From CBDVBD01 sp965372135 (GTDB taxonomy: Bacteria; Electryoneota; RPQS01; CBDVBD01), in contig CBDVBD010000081.1 in NCBI GenBank assembly GCA_965372135.1, positions 1 through 13,959 of the forward strand: DNA of 13,959 nucleotides, in the 5' to 3' direction. Under the pieces are notes generated by a model. That model saw only the letters and a program-made list of their open reading frames with translations. It did not search any database and was not told the DNA's origin. The position numbers were made by a program, and so were the translations under genes. Below, piece after piece: positions 5,582 to 13,959 of this stretch. Every line of letters begins with the position of its first letter. Position 1 is the stretch's first letter.

Positions 5582-6325
5582 TTATAGGGTAATTAGGAGG
5601 TTTTTTGTAAGCCAGATACCGGATTTGATGACACGGGCGCGGAGTGGCAGTATTTCCACGCCGGCGGCTATGGCTTTTTTTAGTTTTGCGGCGTAGTTTG
5701 GGTCGAAACCGACTGCGGGTGCGAAGGAGTCGCCGTCACTGCGCTGGACTGCGTATAACATCACGGCTCGTTCGCCCATTTCCGCGCGTTTGACCAGTTC
5801 GCGCAGGTGTTTGGCGCCGCGGGTGGTGACGGCATCGGGGAAGGCGGCGATGTTTCCATGATTGACCGATAGTTTGTCGGCGGGATCTGATAGTACAAGG
5901 GTTACGTTTTTGACTTCGATCCAGCAGGGTGGAAGGTTGTCGCCTTCCAGTTTGAGGTCGATCCGGCTGTGGTCGCCCAATTTGACTTCACGGCGTACGT
6001 TCGTGTATCGCTCGAAGCCTGGTAACCGTCGGATTTGGGCGGCTTCCTGGGCGATGATATTGGGGATCATGGTGTTGACACCGACCCAGATTTTTCGACG
6101 GTCGGGACGGGTGATTCGAACCTGTTCCAAGGTATAGGCGTATTTGCGTTTACCGTTGTGGGGACCGCTGATGCGGATAGGGTTACCGTAATCGGTGAGT
6201 CCGGCCATGGAACCGGAATTGGGGCAGTGTACGGTTAGCTTTTTGCCGTTGACTTCTACGTCTGTTAGGAAACGCATGTAGCGGCGAATAAGGTGTCCTT
6301 CAAGGAGTGGTTTGGGGTAGCGCAT
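5582..6325 (-). CDS. sfsA: SfsA family protein (sugar fermentation stimulation)
   Basis: This 247-residue cytosolic protein matches SfsA along its full length (the Escherichia coli protein is 234 residues). Clear landmarks are HCPNSGSM (33-40), SRID (120-123), WIEVKNVTLV (135-144), FPDAVTTRGAKHLREL (162-177) and AVMLYAVQRSD (187-197). SfsA proteins have an OB-like N-terminal part and a PD-(D/E)XK nuclease-like C-terminal part; Asp123, Glu137 and Lys139 fit that active-site pattern. The cellular role is still unclear: the name comes from a maltose phenotype, and a DNA- or RNA-binding or nuclease function has been suggested. The N-terminal alignment supports the ATG at 6325, although no Shine-Dalgarno is visible. 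It is transcribed separately from its neighbours, with its own promoter, and has no obvious link to the nonulosonate operon. Confidence 0.93.
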   Translation of the reverse strand: MRYPKPLLEGHLIRRYMRFLTDVEVNGKKLTVHCPNSGSMAGLTDYGNPIRISGPHNGKRKYAYTLEQVRITRPDRRKIWVGVNTMIPNIIAQEAAQIRRLPGFERYTNVRREVKLGDHSRIDLKLEGDNLPPCWIEVKNVTLVLSDPADKLSVNHGNIAAFPDAVTTRGAKHLRELVKRAEMGERAVMLYAVQRSDGDSFAPAVGFDPNYAAKLKKAIAAGVEILPLRARVIKSGIWLTKNLLITL

Positions 6326-6356
6326 AGATGGTTGGTGATTCCATAATTTTGGTAAG

Positions 6357-6376
6357 CCAATATAGTAATATATTGG
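6357..6376. promoter_or_regulatory. Palindrome overlapping the sfsA promoter (candidate operator)
   Basis: CCAATATA (6357-6364) and TATATTGG (6369-6376) are perfect 8-bp arms separated by GTAA. The left arm covers the predicted -10 hexamer of sfsA and the rest lies in the promoter spacer, a typical place for a repressor to block polymerase. It may instead be a hairpin at the end of the upstream gene, but the arms are A/T-rich and there is no T tract. Confidence 0.4.
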
Positions 6377-6387
6377 ATAAATGGCAA
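6359..6387 (-). promoter_or_regulatory. Candidate sigma70-like promoter of sfsA
   Basis: On the minus strand TTGCCA (forward 6382-6387) is followed after exactly 17 bases by TATATT (forward 6359-6364). Each hexamer differs from consensus at one position, making this the best promoter-like match I found in the window. Transcription would start near 6352, leaving a leader of about 26 bases before the sfsA ATG. Confidence 0.5.
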
Positions 6388-6414
6388 GTGATAGTGTGAT
6401 TTGTTGATTTGCAG

Positions 6415-8589
6415 TTACCTAAGCAATAAGGCTTTTCGGTTCAATTCTTTGCCACCGGAGATTAGCTGGATGATATATATGCCGGAGGCACAGGAACTTG
6501 CGTCCCACAAGACATGATGTGCTCCCGGAGATAGATGAGGGAAGTCGAATTGGTGGACTTTTTGGCCTAAGATGTTGAAGATGGTAATATTAGCTTCAGA
6601 TTGGATGGGGAGGGTGAAGGGTATGGTTAAAGTGCTATTAAAAGGGTTCGGATAGCACGGATGCAAGTTAAACTCGTACGGGATTTCTGGAGGAGTATGA
6701 ACCGCTGACAGAGCGTCCACCTCATGCACGGTGAACTTATTCGGACTCACCGTCAGAAGGTATGGCCCGAATATTTCCATGTCGCTCATTTGTTCCATTA
6801 TATTATAATGCCCGACGTATTGCGGGTGGATTGGATCGGTCAGATCCATGACGTAGATCATTGCATTGTGGTAATTCGAAGGTCGCCGGTAGAAAACCAG
6901 CGTATTTCCACTGGCAGCCGCCGCCAGCACGTAACTCCCCTCGACGGAGCCTACTACTGCTGGTTGATTCGGATTGGCAATGTCTATGATCTGTACTCCG
7001 CCTGCGTAGTATGCCAAATATGCATAATCACCCGAAATCGCAAAATCTCGCACGCTTCCTCCCCAAATGAACGGCAGCGAACAGGAACCAAGCAACTGCG
7101 GTGTGGCTGGATTGGCAAGACTATAAATGTAAAGTTGATCGAGGCTACAGGCATAAAGATAACCGTTCGATGCCCTCATGATCCAACCACTAAATTCCAT
7201 AGAACCCAACAGCACGGGAGCTGCGGGATTTGCCAGACTAAAAACATGAAGCTCACCCCCATTCGTTGCATAGGCATAATCTTCCTCAACTAGGACGTAG
7301 AATGGGTAATAACCACCCAGACTCCAACAGCTCAGGGACTCCGGATGGGCTGGATCGACCACACTATAAGTTACCAATCCGTGATACGAGTCCGCGCCAT
7401 ATACATAGTCTCCTCGTACTGCTATATCACGAAACTGCACGAAGCCAAGGGGGCGTCCAAGCTCGGTCGCCCGAGGCGGGTCGGCAAGATCAATCGCATG
7501 GAATCCGGCAATGATATCCGAAAGATATCCCATCGTCCCGTTAAACACCATACGACCGAGGAACCCCCTTTTCCCAAAGCGCGAGATTTCCACCGGCAAG
7601 GCGGGATTGGAAATGTCAAGGACGGCAACGGTTTGGTCCTGCGAATGATAAAGAGCCGTGCAAAGGAGGTTTCCAGAGTTGACAATGCACCCCCCAAGAT
7701 CCACTGGCAGTAAATACGTGCTTGTAAAAACCGGATGTATTGGATCGCTAATATCCCAGATATCAATGCCCCAGTTCAACTTGATCACAAATAGGTGGGA
7801 AGCTGTTATCGTTATCCCGTAGCAATAACCGCTATCACAAGCCGCGACTAGCATAGGATCCAGAGGATCCGATACATCGTAAATGTGTACACCGTCCCTC
7901 ACTGTCGCAAGATAGACGTAATCGCCTGACAGCTTGGCGCTCCATCTGTAGGAAATCGTGTCGTCCAACGAGGCGACTTCAATCGGATTCCAGGGATCGC
8001 TGATATCATACAATTCAACGCCATTACCAGCCAAGCAAAGGTAATCGCCAACCATGCCCACCGGCTGCGATGAATTAGCATCAGGAAAATCGCTTGTCAC
8101 CTGCACATTGTTCCAGTCAGATACATCCATGAGGTAAGGTTGCAGCCGTGTCTCTTGGTCGACGCCGACCGCTACATCTCCGATGATAAACCTGATGATA
8201 GGTGAATCGTCCAAATACCAGTGATTGATTTCTGTGGGGTGTGTAGGGTCGGAGACATCCAGGACACAACCTTCGTCGTAATAGGTGAGATAGGCTCGAT
8301 TGTCATTGACATAGACACCGAGGTTTTCCAGGTAGTTCCACGGAGACCATGGTGACCGTCCAATCTCTACCGGGTTAACAGGATCCGATAAATCCATAAT
8401 CCGAAGCCCCGAGTAATCACTGGATATATAGACAAGGTTGCCAACCATTTGCATGTCATCGACACCTGACCAGTAATCCAGCGTGGTCACATGGTGCATC
8501 CCCAAGCTGTCCTGTGCTAGTCCGATATTCCAGATAGCCAGAAATAGCATTATGACCAGCCCGCATCTACTCAAATGAATCGTTCTCAT
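6415..8589 (-). CDS. Secreted LVIVD-repeat beta-propeller protein with type IX sorting domain
   Basis: This protein has 724 residues when started at the ATG at 8589. That start gives a proper signal peptide (MRTIHLSRCGLVIMLFLAIW, then NIGLAQ with likely cleavage after LAQ or near it) and has TGGAG a few bases upstream; an ATG 36 bases earlier would put charged residues in front of it. The body holds about thirteen repeats of roughly 45 residues with the pattern [VA]Y[LV]......G[VL].[IV].D[IV][SA][DN]P..P..[IV]G, the LVIVD motif, expected to form beta-propeller blades. Residues 646-724 are a C-terminal sorting domain: YPNPFN, IFNILGQKV, SGIYIIQL, KALLLR. Such domains direct export through type IX secretion or a related route. 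No catalytic residues are evident; binding or a structural surface role is likely. The sorting domain is 58/79 identical, by my count, to that of the gene at 11543-13959. Confidence 0.85.
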   Translation of the reverse strand: MRTIHLSRCGLVIMLFLAIWNIGLAQDSLGMHHVTTLDYWSGVDDMQMVGNLVYISSDYSGLRIMDLSDPVNPVEIGRSPWSPWNYLENLGVYVNDNRAYLTYYDEGCVLDVSDPTHPTEINHWYLDDSPIIRFIIGDVAVGVDQETRLQPYLMDVSDWNNVQVTSDFPDANSSQPVGMVGDYLCLAGNGVELYDISDPWNPIEVASLDDTISYRWSAKLSGDYVYLATVRDGVHIYDVSDPLDPMLVAACDSGYCYGITITASHLFVIKLNWGIDIWDISDPIHPVFTSTYLLPVDLGGCIVNSGNLLCTALYHSQDQTVAVLDISNPALPVEISRFGKRGFLGRMVFNGTMGYLSDIIAGFHAIDLADPPRATELGRPLGFVQFRDIAVRGDYVYGADSYHGLVTYSVVDPAHPESLSCWSLGGYYPFYVLVEEDYAYATNGGELHVFSLANPAAPVLLGSMEFSGWIMRASNGYLYACSLDQLYIYSLANPATPQLLGSCSLPFIWGGSVRDFAISGDYAYLAYYAGGVQIIDIANPNQPAVVGSVEGSYVLAAAASGNTLVFYRRPSNYHNAMIYVMDLTDPIHPQYVGHYNIMEQMSDMEIFGPYLLTVSPNKFTVHEVDALSAVHTPPEIPYEFNLHPCYPNPFNSTLTIPFTLPIQSEANITIFNILGQKVHQFDFPHLSPGAHHVLWDASSCASGIYIIQLISGGKELNRKALLLR

Positions 8590-8648
8590 AAAATCTCCAG
8601 GATGATGTGGTCGAGTTACTCTCACGGAAAGAACTGTACCCTACCAGG

Positions 8649-8678
8649 GGCAGGCTCTCCAATCCTGGAGAGCCTGCC
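8649..8678. repeat. Strong 13-bp intergenic hairpin
   Basis: GGCAGGCTCTCCA (8649-8661) and TGGAGAGCCTGCC (8666-8678) pair perfectly around a four-base loop. It begins 23 bases after the stop codon of the beta-helix gene (minus strand). No T tract follows on the minus strand, so it is not a textbook intrinsic terminator; it could protect the 3' end of the mRNA or weaken read-through into the LVIVD gene. The word AGGGGCAGGCT at 8646-8656 is also present at 166-176, suggesting a dispersed family. Confidence 0.65.
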
Positions 8679-8700
8679 AGCCTTTCTTAGGCAGCTATTG

Positions 8701-11508
8701 TTACTTCAGCAGCAGCATCTTGGCTGATTGGAAACCGGTTTCGGTTTCCATACGGATGAAGTAAATACCGGAAGAAACCGGATCGCCGGTTGAAGATTGA
8801 CCTGACCAGACGACATTATAGTCCCCTGCTGCCTGTCGATCATCTACTAACGTAGCGACCTTTCGACCGAGAACATCGAAGATGACTATATTCACGTTCC
8901 TGATGTCCTGTAGGGAATAGGAAATCCTGGTGGATGCGTTGAAGGGATTCGGGTATGGTTTGTACAAAGTATAGCCCATAGGAACAAGCGTCCGTTCGTC
9001 TTTTTGATTTTCTGTAGGATGGAGCAATGCAAACAGCTCATCTTTGCGTTGAAGATAATCTTCGTAGGAAGAAGGCTTTAATTCAGGAAACATACCGACC
9101 GGATCTAAGGCATCCAAACCACCGCCATTTGCTTGAGCCGCAAGATAGATAAATCCTACATCAATGACTGCTAACACTGAATCAGCTAAGCTCGGTGGAT
9201 TGGCGATAACTGCTTCACACTGATCCAATGCATCCTGATACTCAGTCACCTCAACTAATGATCTCCATTCCAGTTCGCTAGCAAATTTGGCAATTATGGC
9301 AACTGAACATGTATCTGCTAGATCCCGATAATAAACCCCCTGACTGTTGAAGTTTCCATTCCCGTCTTGAGTGCAATAGAAAGTCCGAGTTAATGCCTCT
9401 GATGCCAGTGCGTCCGTTGTATAGTTTGCCACCACATTCCGATACGCTGCTTCAGCTGCAAGATAGTTGCCAGATTCTTCCAACGCTATGGCATTCGCGA
9501 ATGCCAATTCCGCAGCAGAACGCCCGCCTTCATCTTCCCCCCACGGTTGTTGATCACAGGGAAGGTATCTCCACCTGTACGTTGGTTCAAAACGACTTCC
9601 GGGAGGATTTGGTTCACCCCACCAATTCAATGTAACCGGATTTGGAGTAGTACAGTCTATAGCCTCCACTAACACATGTATATCGCTAGTGATCTGGTTA
9701 TGACCCTCTTTCATCAAAGCGCCAGATCTGTCATAGAGATCAATCTGATGGTATAATCCAGGGTCGGCATGACCGTTGCCATGTATGTAGTTCACCGGAA
9801 TTATATCGGCGTTATAATCCGCTATAAACTTGCTTAGTTGAAAGGCACCAACGCCTGAGAATCCATTGTCGCTGATGGTATTCCTCAACGCCATTACTTG
9901 TGCTTGGGGCCAAATAAATATGCCGGTTCTTCCATTATTGCTGATGGTGCTGTTACTAAGATAAAGTTTCATGAATTCTGCACATATTCCAGTATTTACA
10001 GAATGATGGATGTTGCAATGATTCAAACTAAGTTTAGCGTACGATGCAATTATTCCGTTGTTTGCACCTGAAATGTCTGCATATTGAAGAGTGTTTTCAC
10101 TAATCACACCAAAGGCACCCAGAAGGAGACCGGGCCATGGTGATGATGCGCCCTCCAAAGGCTTAAAAAACACCTGCTCGTCCTCGCTGTTTCCCGTAAC
10201 TGTGAGGTTGCCAAGCACACCTATATTGGTCCATGCATCAAAGTGGAGTTCACATGGAGAACCTTCCGCAGTGATGAATAAATCATTATTAGGGTCAACA
10301 TCAAATCCACTTAACACATGATAGGGAGATGCATCTTGGTTCAGGGAAGGGTGTTCAGGAGTGCTATGAATTTCATAATCGGCGATGACTACCCAATAGA
10401 GTCCCTCTTCATATGGAGGTTCTTCTAATTCCGGTCCGCCGTAGGCGCCGATGTCGCTTCTACTATGGGCGAGATTGCAATTAGTAAGCTGGTCCCATCC
10501 CCAACCAAGGCACGGCGAATTCCACCGCAAATGATAGTAGTTGTCGTCCCCGAAACCAGCTGCGAACAAAGGATCAACAAGAACGTGATCCAGACTCGTT
10601 ACTAGGCGGTTAAAGGAACCTCCATTACCATGATAACAATTATTCCTGACAGTTACGGCAACTGGCGAGAAAATTCCCCATCCGGTGTTATCCTTGAGGA
10701 TATTATTCACTATGGCATTCTCTTCCGCCCCATTTATGATTTCAATGCCATTCCCTCCATTTTGCGTTCCTGCCACGATATTGTTTCTAAAAAAGGCAAA
10801 GTCGCCTCTGGCACCGCATTCTGTACTATTCTCGATGATGTTGTTAGCTATTACTGTCCCAAAGTCAGCATGTACGTACATGCCAAGACCGCAGGCTGTA
10901 ATGCGGTTTCTTTTGAAGTATGATTCATCTGCCGGAGAAGCCAGTTTTGTTCCAGTCTCACATTCCTCAATCTTGGTGTCTTTCACTTGAAGAAGATTAT
11001 TAGGACGAGTATCGTAATTGACACCGACACCATCACCCCAATTATGATGGATATAGCAATTATCTACTATGACGGTGCAATAATTATTTGCCCTAACTGG
11101 TCCACTGGTGTTTTGGAAACTTGTTTCATGTTCCCCGCCGTAGCGGATTTCGCAGTTGGTGAGGTTCATGGTGGCAGGATTTTCCGAACTGCCCTCGGCG
11201 ATCAGGGCATTCCAGAAACCAGGGTATTCATGTTGCGGTGTATCGGCGGTGAAGATTACCGGTTCATTGTCTGTACCCGTAGCAGTCAAGGTAGCATCGT
11301 ATTCTACCCTAATGTGGTAATGTCCCTCAAACTCGACTGTTGAACCATAGTGAATAATCAGAGCTTCACCATGTGGAACATATTTGTCCCCGTCAATGGG
11401 TATCGTTGCATACGGTCCAAATTCACCGTAGAGTTCCTCTTCTTGTGCAATGGCACAACTACTGATTACAATAATCAGCAACATAGTTGAAAATATGCGA
11501 TGTAACAT
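8701..11508 (-). CDS. Secreted right-handed beta-helix protein with helical insert and type IX sorting domain
   Basis: This 935-residue protein starts with a signal peptide (MLHRIFSTMLLIIVISSCAIAQ). Cleavage at AIA-Q is likely; ISSC also fits a relaxed lipobox, so a lipoprotein form is possible. Residues about 30-650 are parallel beta-helix, with short repeated lines such as NNIIENST, RNNIVAG and NNGRTGIFIW; this fold is shared by pectate lyases, adhesins and carbohydrate-binding surface proteins. I see no obvious lyase active site. Residues 664-835 switch to alpha-helical, TPR-like text (AELAFANAIALEESGNYLAAEAAY). A sorting domain follows at 848-935: YPNPFN (852-857), IFDVLGRKV, SGIYFIRM, KMLLLK. 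An AGAGGTG-type ribosome binding site precedes the ATG. It lies 34 bp after the gene above it, so the two are probably one transcript. The function is unknown. Confidence 0.82.
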   Translation of the reverse strand: MLHRIFSTMLLIIVISSCAIAQEEELYGEFGPYATIPIDGDKYVPHGEALIIHYGSTVEFEGHYHIRVEYDATLTATGTDNEPVIFTADTPQHEYPGFWNALIAEGSSENPATMNLTNCEIRYGGEHETSFQNTSGPVRANNYCTVIVDNCYIHHNWGDGVGVNYDTRPNNLLQVKDTKIEECETGTKLASPADESYFKRNRITACGLGMYVHADFGTVIANNIIENSTECGARGDFAFFRNNIVAGTQNGGNGIEIINGAEENAIVNNILKDNTGWGIFSPVAVTVRNNCYHGNGGSFNRLVTSLDHVLVDPLFAAGFGDDNYYHLRWNSPCLGWGWDQLTNCNLAHSRSDIGAYGGPELEEPPYEEGLYWVVIADYEIHSTPEHPSLNQDASPYHVLSGFDVDPNNDLFITAEGSPCELHFDAWTNIGVLGNLTVTGNSEDEQVFFKPLEGASSPWPGLLLGAFGVISENTLQYADISGANNGIIASYAKLSLNHCNIHHSVNTGICAEFMKLYLSNSTISNNGRTGIFIWPQAQVMALRNTISDNGFSGVGAFQLSKFIADYNADIIPVNYIHGNGHADPGLYHQIDLYDRSGALMKEGHNQITSDIHVLVEAIDCTTPNPVTLNWWGEPNPPGSRFEPTYRWRYLPCDQQPWGEDEGGRSAAELAFANAIALEESGNYLAAEAAYRNVVANYTTDALASEALTRTFYCTQDGNGNFNSQGVYYRDLADTCSVAIIAKFASELEWRSLVEVTEYQDALDQCEAVIANPPSLADSVLAVIDVGFIYLAAQANGGGLDALDPVGMFPELKPSSYEDYLQRKDELFALLHPTENQKDERTLVPMGYTLYKPYPNPFNASTRISYSLQDIRNVNIVIFDVLGRKVATLVDDRQAAGDYNVVWSGQSSTGDPVSSGIYFIRMETETGFQSAKMLLLK

Positions 11509-11542
11509 GACACACCTCTAAAAGGTTTTGGTTTTTAAAAAC

Positions 11543-13959
11543 TTACTTTAATAATAATGCTTTTTGGTTAAATTCTTTGCCACCGGAGATTAGCTGGATG
11601 ATATATAAACCAGAAGCGCACGAACTGGAATTCCACAAAACTCGATGCGCTCCCGGAGGAAGAGGGGGGAATGTAAATTCCTGGACCTTTTGACCCAGGA
11701 TGTTGTAGATGTTGATAATCACCTCCTTTTGAACGGGTATTGTGAAGGGAATAATCAGAACACTGTTGAAAGGATTAGGATATGGGGGAAGCAGGGCAAA
11801 GTCCAGGGGATAGGGTTTGGGGTTTAGGGTCTGGACTAAGGTATAAGGATAACTTTCACCCCAGGGACCACCCCAGCAGCCAATGTCGTTTCGCGTAGAA
11901 TCGACATCGTTAAAGAACGGATCAGGGTCACCAGCGTCGATACAGGGAGAACCAAGTGAAAGGCGGAAATTTATGGTATCTTGAACCACGGGATCTGTAA
12001 AGAGATTGGTGGAATCCGGGATGCAATTCGCAAAGTCGGAGTCGTTGCCAAAAAAATCGTTGTAGCTGATGTTGGTAAAGGGTTCTGGAGTGCTGAGCGC
12101 TTGGATGCCATAAATGTTGTTGAGAAATATATTATTCTCGATGTCAACATCTGGATGTTGTCCGGATAATCGAACACCTATGTCACTACGATAAATTACA
12201 TTATTATAAGTATTAACAAGAACACTGGGACCGACAAACCAAGAAAGACTAGCGCCCTGATAACATTCTGAAAAAATGTTGTTAGCTACCACCCCGGCGC
12301 TCCCGCTCGAAAATCCAATTCCTGCGCCTACCTGATAAACTCGGTTATTAACGAAATCAACCTGGCTGGAATATACAACCCATGAACTTGGTCTGCCTAT
12401 GAAAGTACAGCCTTGCACTAGACCCTGAGCCTCTTCCCGGAAATATATGTGCGATGCTGCTTCGTATGGTACGAAATACTCCGAATGACAGTTTGTGATA
12501 GCAGCCGAACCACCTATAACACGGAAGTTGGAATTGCTATAGGGATCATATATATGTAATTGACAACTATCTGCGGCTATCCAGGCATTGTTTATAGCAT
12601 AAACCCCATATCGAGTGTCAACTATTCGAGATTTTCTTACTATTATGGAGGCTTGCGAGTCGGCTACCACGCCATAGTATCCATGAGTGAAATAGGCATA
12701 GTCAATTCGGGACGTGTCCAATGATGAACCAATACATTGAATTCCCCGCCATGCCCATTGTAACGAATCCCCAAATTCCGGCAGGAAATAGATAGTATCT
12801 TCTGGTGTGCCCACTGCATGGAGAGTGCCCCGTACCACTATCCGATGTCGTAAATCTTCCACCGGATGCCATTGAAAGCGGATTTCCACCCCAGGTTCGA
12901 TTCGCAGACTGTCCCCCGCCGGAACTACCACATCCTCCACCACCATATAAGGAGAATCTTCCACTGTTAACAAACCCGTCACTTCCCCTGCCAAAATAGT
13001 ATAAGAACTTACCAAAACTGATACTTCCTGGGAATCGCGCTGCGCCAACCCATCCTCTACCCATACCCCAAAAGTGAAATCCTCCTGGTCCAGGGGCACT
13101 GTACCAGACACTGCCGCACTATCCTCCACCCAGTCCAGGATTTCTTCATTGAGCCAGGGCGGCAGATCCCAGAATCCGAACTGCAATGGTCCGTTGTCAT
13201 CGGTGGCTTGCGCCACATATCGGAGAAATGTACCCTCCTGCACATTCACCACCACCGGCGAAATCAACGCTGGTGGCTGGTCGATGAGTTGATCGTAATA
13301 ATACACTCCCATATCGGCTCGGGTGCTGTCCGGGTCCAAAGGTGACTCTGGATCACCGGCATCGATGCAGGGGGAATTGGCTTGTAACTGATAATCATAC
13401 GGATTTCCTGCCCGAAAACGTGGGTCAAGGAAAATATTCCCGGTATCCAATTCGCATTGGTATGTAACAGAGTTCACTCCATAAAAGTCATTGTAGCGTA
13501 TATCAAACTGGGCACTGGTCGAGGCGTACACTCCTGTGCAATTCACCCCATCCCCTACAAAGATATTATCGATCACCTGATGGGTCCCCGTTGCGCTAAT
13601 GGCGTAGATCCCTTTATCATCAAATACAAACGTATTCCCGTGTATATAGTTAGAACCGGAGCCAAGAATCTCAATCCCGGAACCACCAGACATCACCAAA
13701 TTCTTTTCCAATGTGGTTGTGGAATTATGAATACTGGCTTCTCCATAAATCACATTTTCCCGGATGATACCGTGACTATAATCATCAACACTAACCACGG
13801 GGAAGCCCGTGCTGCTTCCAGTCACCACATTTTGTTCGAAAATAAATTCTGGCGAGGAGAGTGCCTGAAAACCGGTTTCCCCAACATGACAATCATGAAT
13901 ATACGCAGTTCCCGCGTATAATTGGATGAATTCTACTTCGTTGTCATACACCTCCATCC
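11543..13959 (-). CDS. 5'-truncated beta-helix / Ig-like surface protein with type IX sorting domain
   Basis: The frame is open to the right edge, so the N terminus and any signal peptide lie outside the window; 804 residues are visible from the first ATG at 13957. Order of modules, numbered from there: beta-helix about 1-200, ending in SPCIDAGDP (195-203); an Ig-like or cadherin-like module about 228-318 (ISPVVVNVQEG, LPPWLNEE, VSGTVPLDQEDF, FGVWVEDG); a second beta-helix about 321-668, again ending in SPCIDAGDP (670-678); and a sorting domain 726-804 (YPNPFN, IYNILGQKV, SGLYIIQL, KALLLK). This layout is common among large cell-surface or released proteins of FCB bacteria. No enzymatic motif is seen. 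The linker just before the sorting domain contains a GGGTTTAGGG-like stretch at DNA level. Confidence 0.83.
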   Translation of the reverse strand, partial: MEVYDNEVEFIQLYAGTAYIHDCHVGETGFQALSSPEFIFEQNVVTGSSTGFPVVSVDDYSHGIIRENVIYGEASIHNSTTTLEKNLVMSGGSGIEILGSGSNYIHGNTFVFDDKGIYAISATGTHQVIDNIFVGDGVNCTGVYASTSAQFDIRYNDFYGVNSVTYQCELDTGNIFLDPRFRAGNPYDYQLQANSPCIDAGDPESPLDPDSTRADMGVYYYDQLIDQPPALISPVVVNVQEGTFLRYVAQATDDNGPLQFGFWDLPPWLNEEILDWVEDSAAVSGTVPLDQEDFTFGVWVEDGLAQRDSQEVSVLVSSYTILAGEVTGLLTVEDSPYMVVEDVVVPAGDSLRIEPGVEIRFQWHPVEDLRHRIVVRGTLHAVGTPEDTIYFLPEFGDSLQWAWRGIQCIGSSLDTSRIDYAYFTHGYYGVVADSQASIIVRKSRIVDTRYGVYAINNAWIAADSCQLHIYDPYSNSNFRVIGGSAAITNCHSEYFVPYEAASHIYFREEAQGLVQGCTFIGRPSSWVVYSSQVDFVNNRVYQVGAGIGFSSGSAGVVANNIFSECYQGASLSWFVGPSVLVNTYNNVIYRSDIGVRLSGQHPDVDIENNIFLNNIYGIQALSTPEPFTNISYNDFFGNDSDFANCIPDSTNLFTDPVVQDTINFRLSLGSPCIDAGDPDPFFNDVDSTRNDIGCWGGPWGESYPYTLVQTLNPKPYPLDFALLPPYPNPFNSVLIIPFTIPVQKEVIINIYNILGQKVQEFTFPPLPPGAHRVLWNSSSCASGLYIIQLISGGKEFNQKALLLK

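Noticed and set aside
8590..8625. Start of the LVIVD protein at 8625
   Set aside because: The ATG at 8589 has a better ribosome binding site and puts the signal peptide at the N terminus.

Overview
The window looks like chromosomal DNA from an uncultured or poorly characterised bacterium of the Fibrobacterota-Chlorobi-Bacteroidota (FCB) superphylum. Three consecutive large secreted proteins end in the roughly 80-residue YPNPFN...NILGQKV...SGIY-type C-terminal domain (type IX secretion / FlgD-like sorting domain) that is common in Zixibacteria, KSB1, Marinimicrobia, Cloacimonadota, Ignavibacteria and relatives. The two beta-helix proteins also carry the S-P-C-x-D-A-G-D-P motif or related parallel beta-helix repeats typical of those genomes. 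I cannot place it more finely. Every convincing gene lies on the minus strand, so the reading order is from high to low coordinates.

Region A (13959-6415) holds three exported, probably cell-surface or released proteins: a 5'-truncated right-handed beta-helix protein with an Ig-like module, a second complete beta-helix protein with a helical insert, and a protein built of about thirteen LVIVD-type beta-propeller repeats. The first two are 34 bp apart and probably co-transcribed; a strong hairpin lies between the second and third. Region B (6414-5582) is sfsA, with a good sigma70-like promoter overlapped by a near-perfect palindrome.

Region C (5437-404) is a pseudaminic-acid-type nonulosonate operon: an SpsF-type cytidylyltransferase (filling the pseF slot), pseG, pseH, a MaoC-family (R)-hydratase, a sugar N-formyltransferase and pseI, ending at a clear bidirectional intrinsic terminator (404-429). 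The core enzymes would turn a UDP-2,4-diamino-altrose intermediate into a CMP-activated pseudaminic acid. The extra hydratase and formyltransferase suggest that one or both amino groups carry 3-hydroxyacyl and/or formyl groups instead of plain acetyl. pseB and pseC are not in the window. The operon is split after pseH by a 319-bp non-coding insert made of dispersed repeat material, including four perfect copies of an 18-bp tandem repeat.

Region D (1-403) has no credible gene. It is a mosaic of repeats: a possible IS481-type terminal remnant, then a row of four hairpins. The most interesting biology is the decorated-nonulosonate operon beside a set of surface proteins; the DNA-level curiosities are the repeat islands and the sfsA promoter palindrome.
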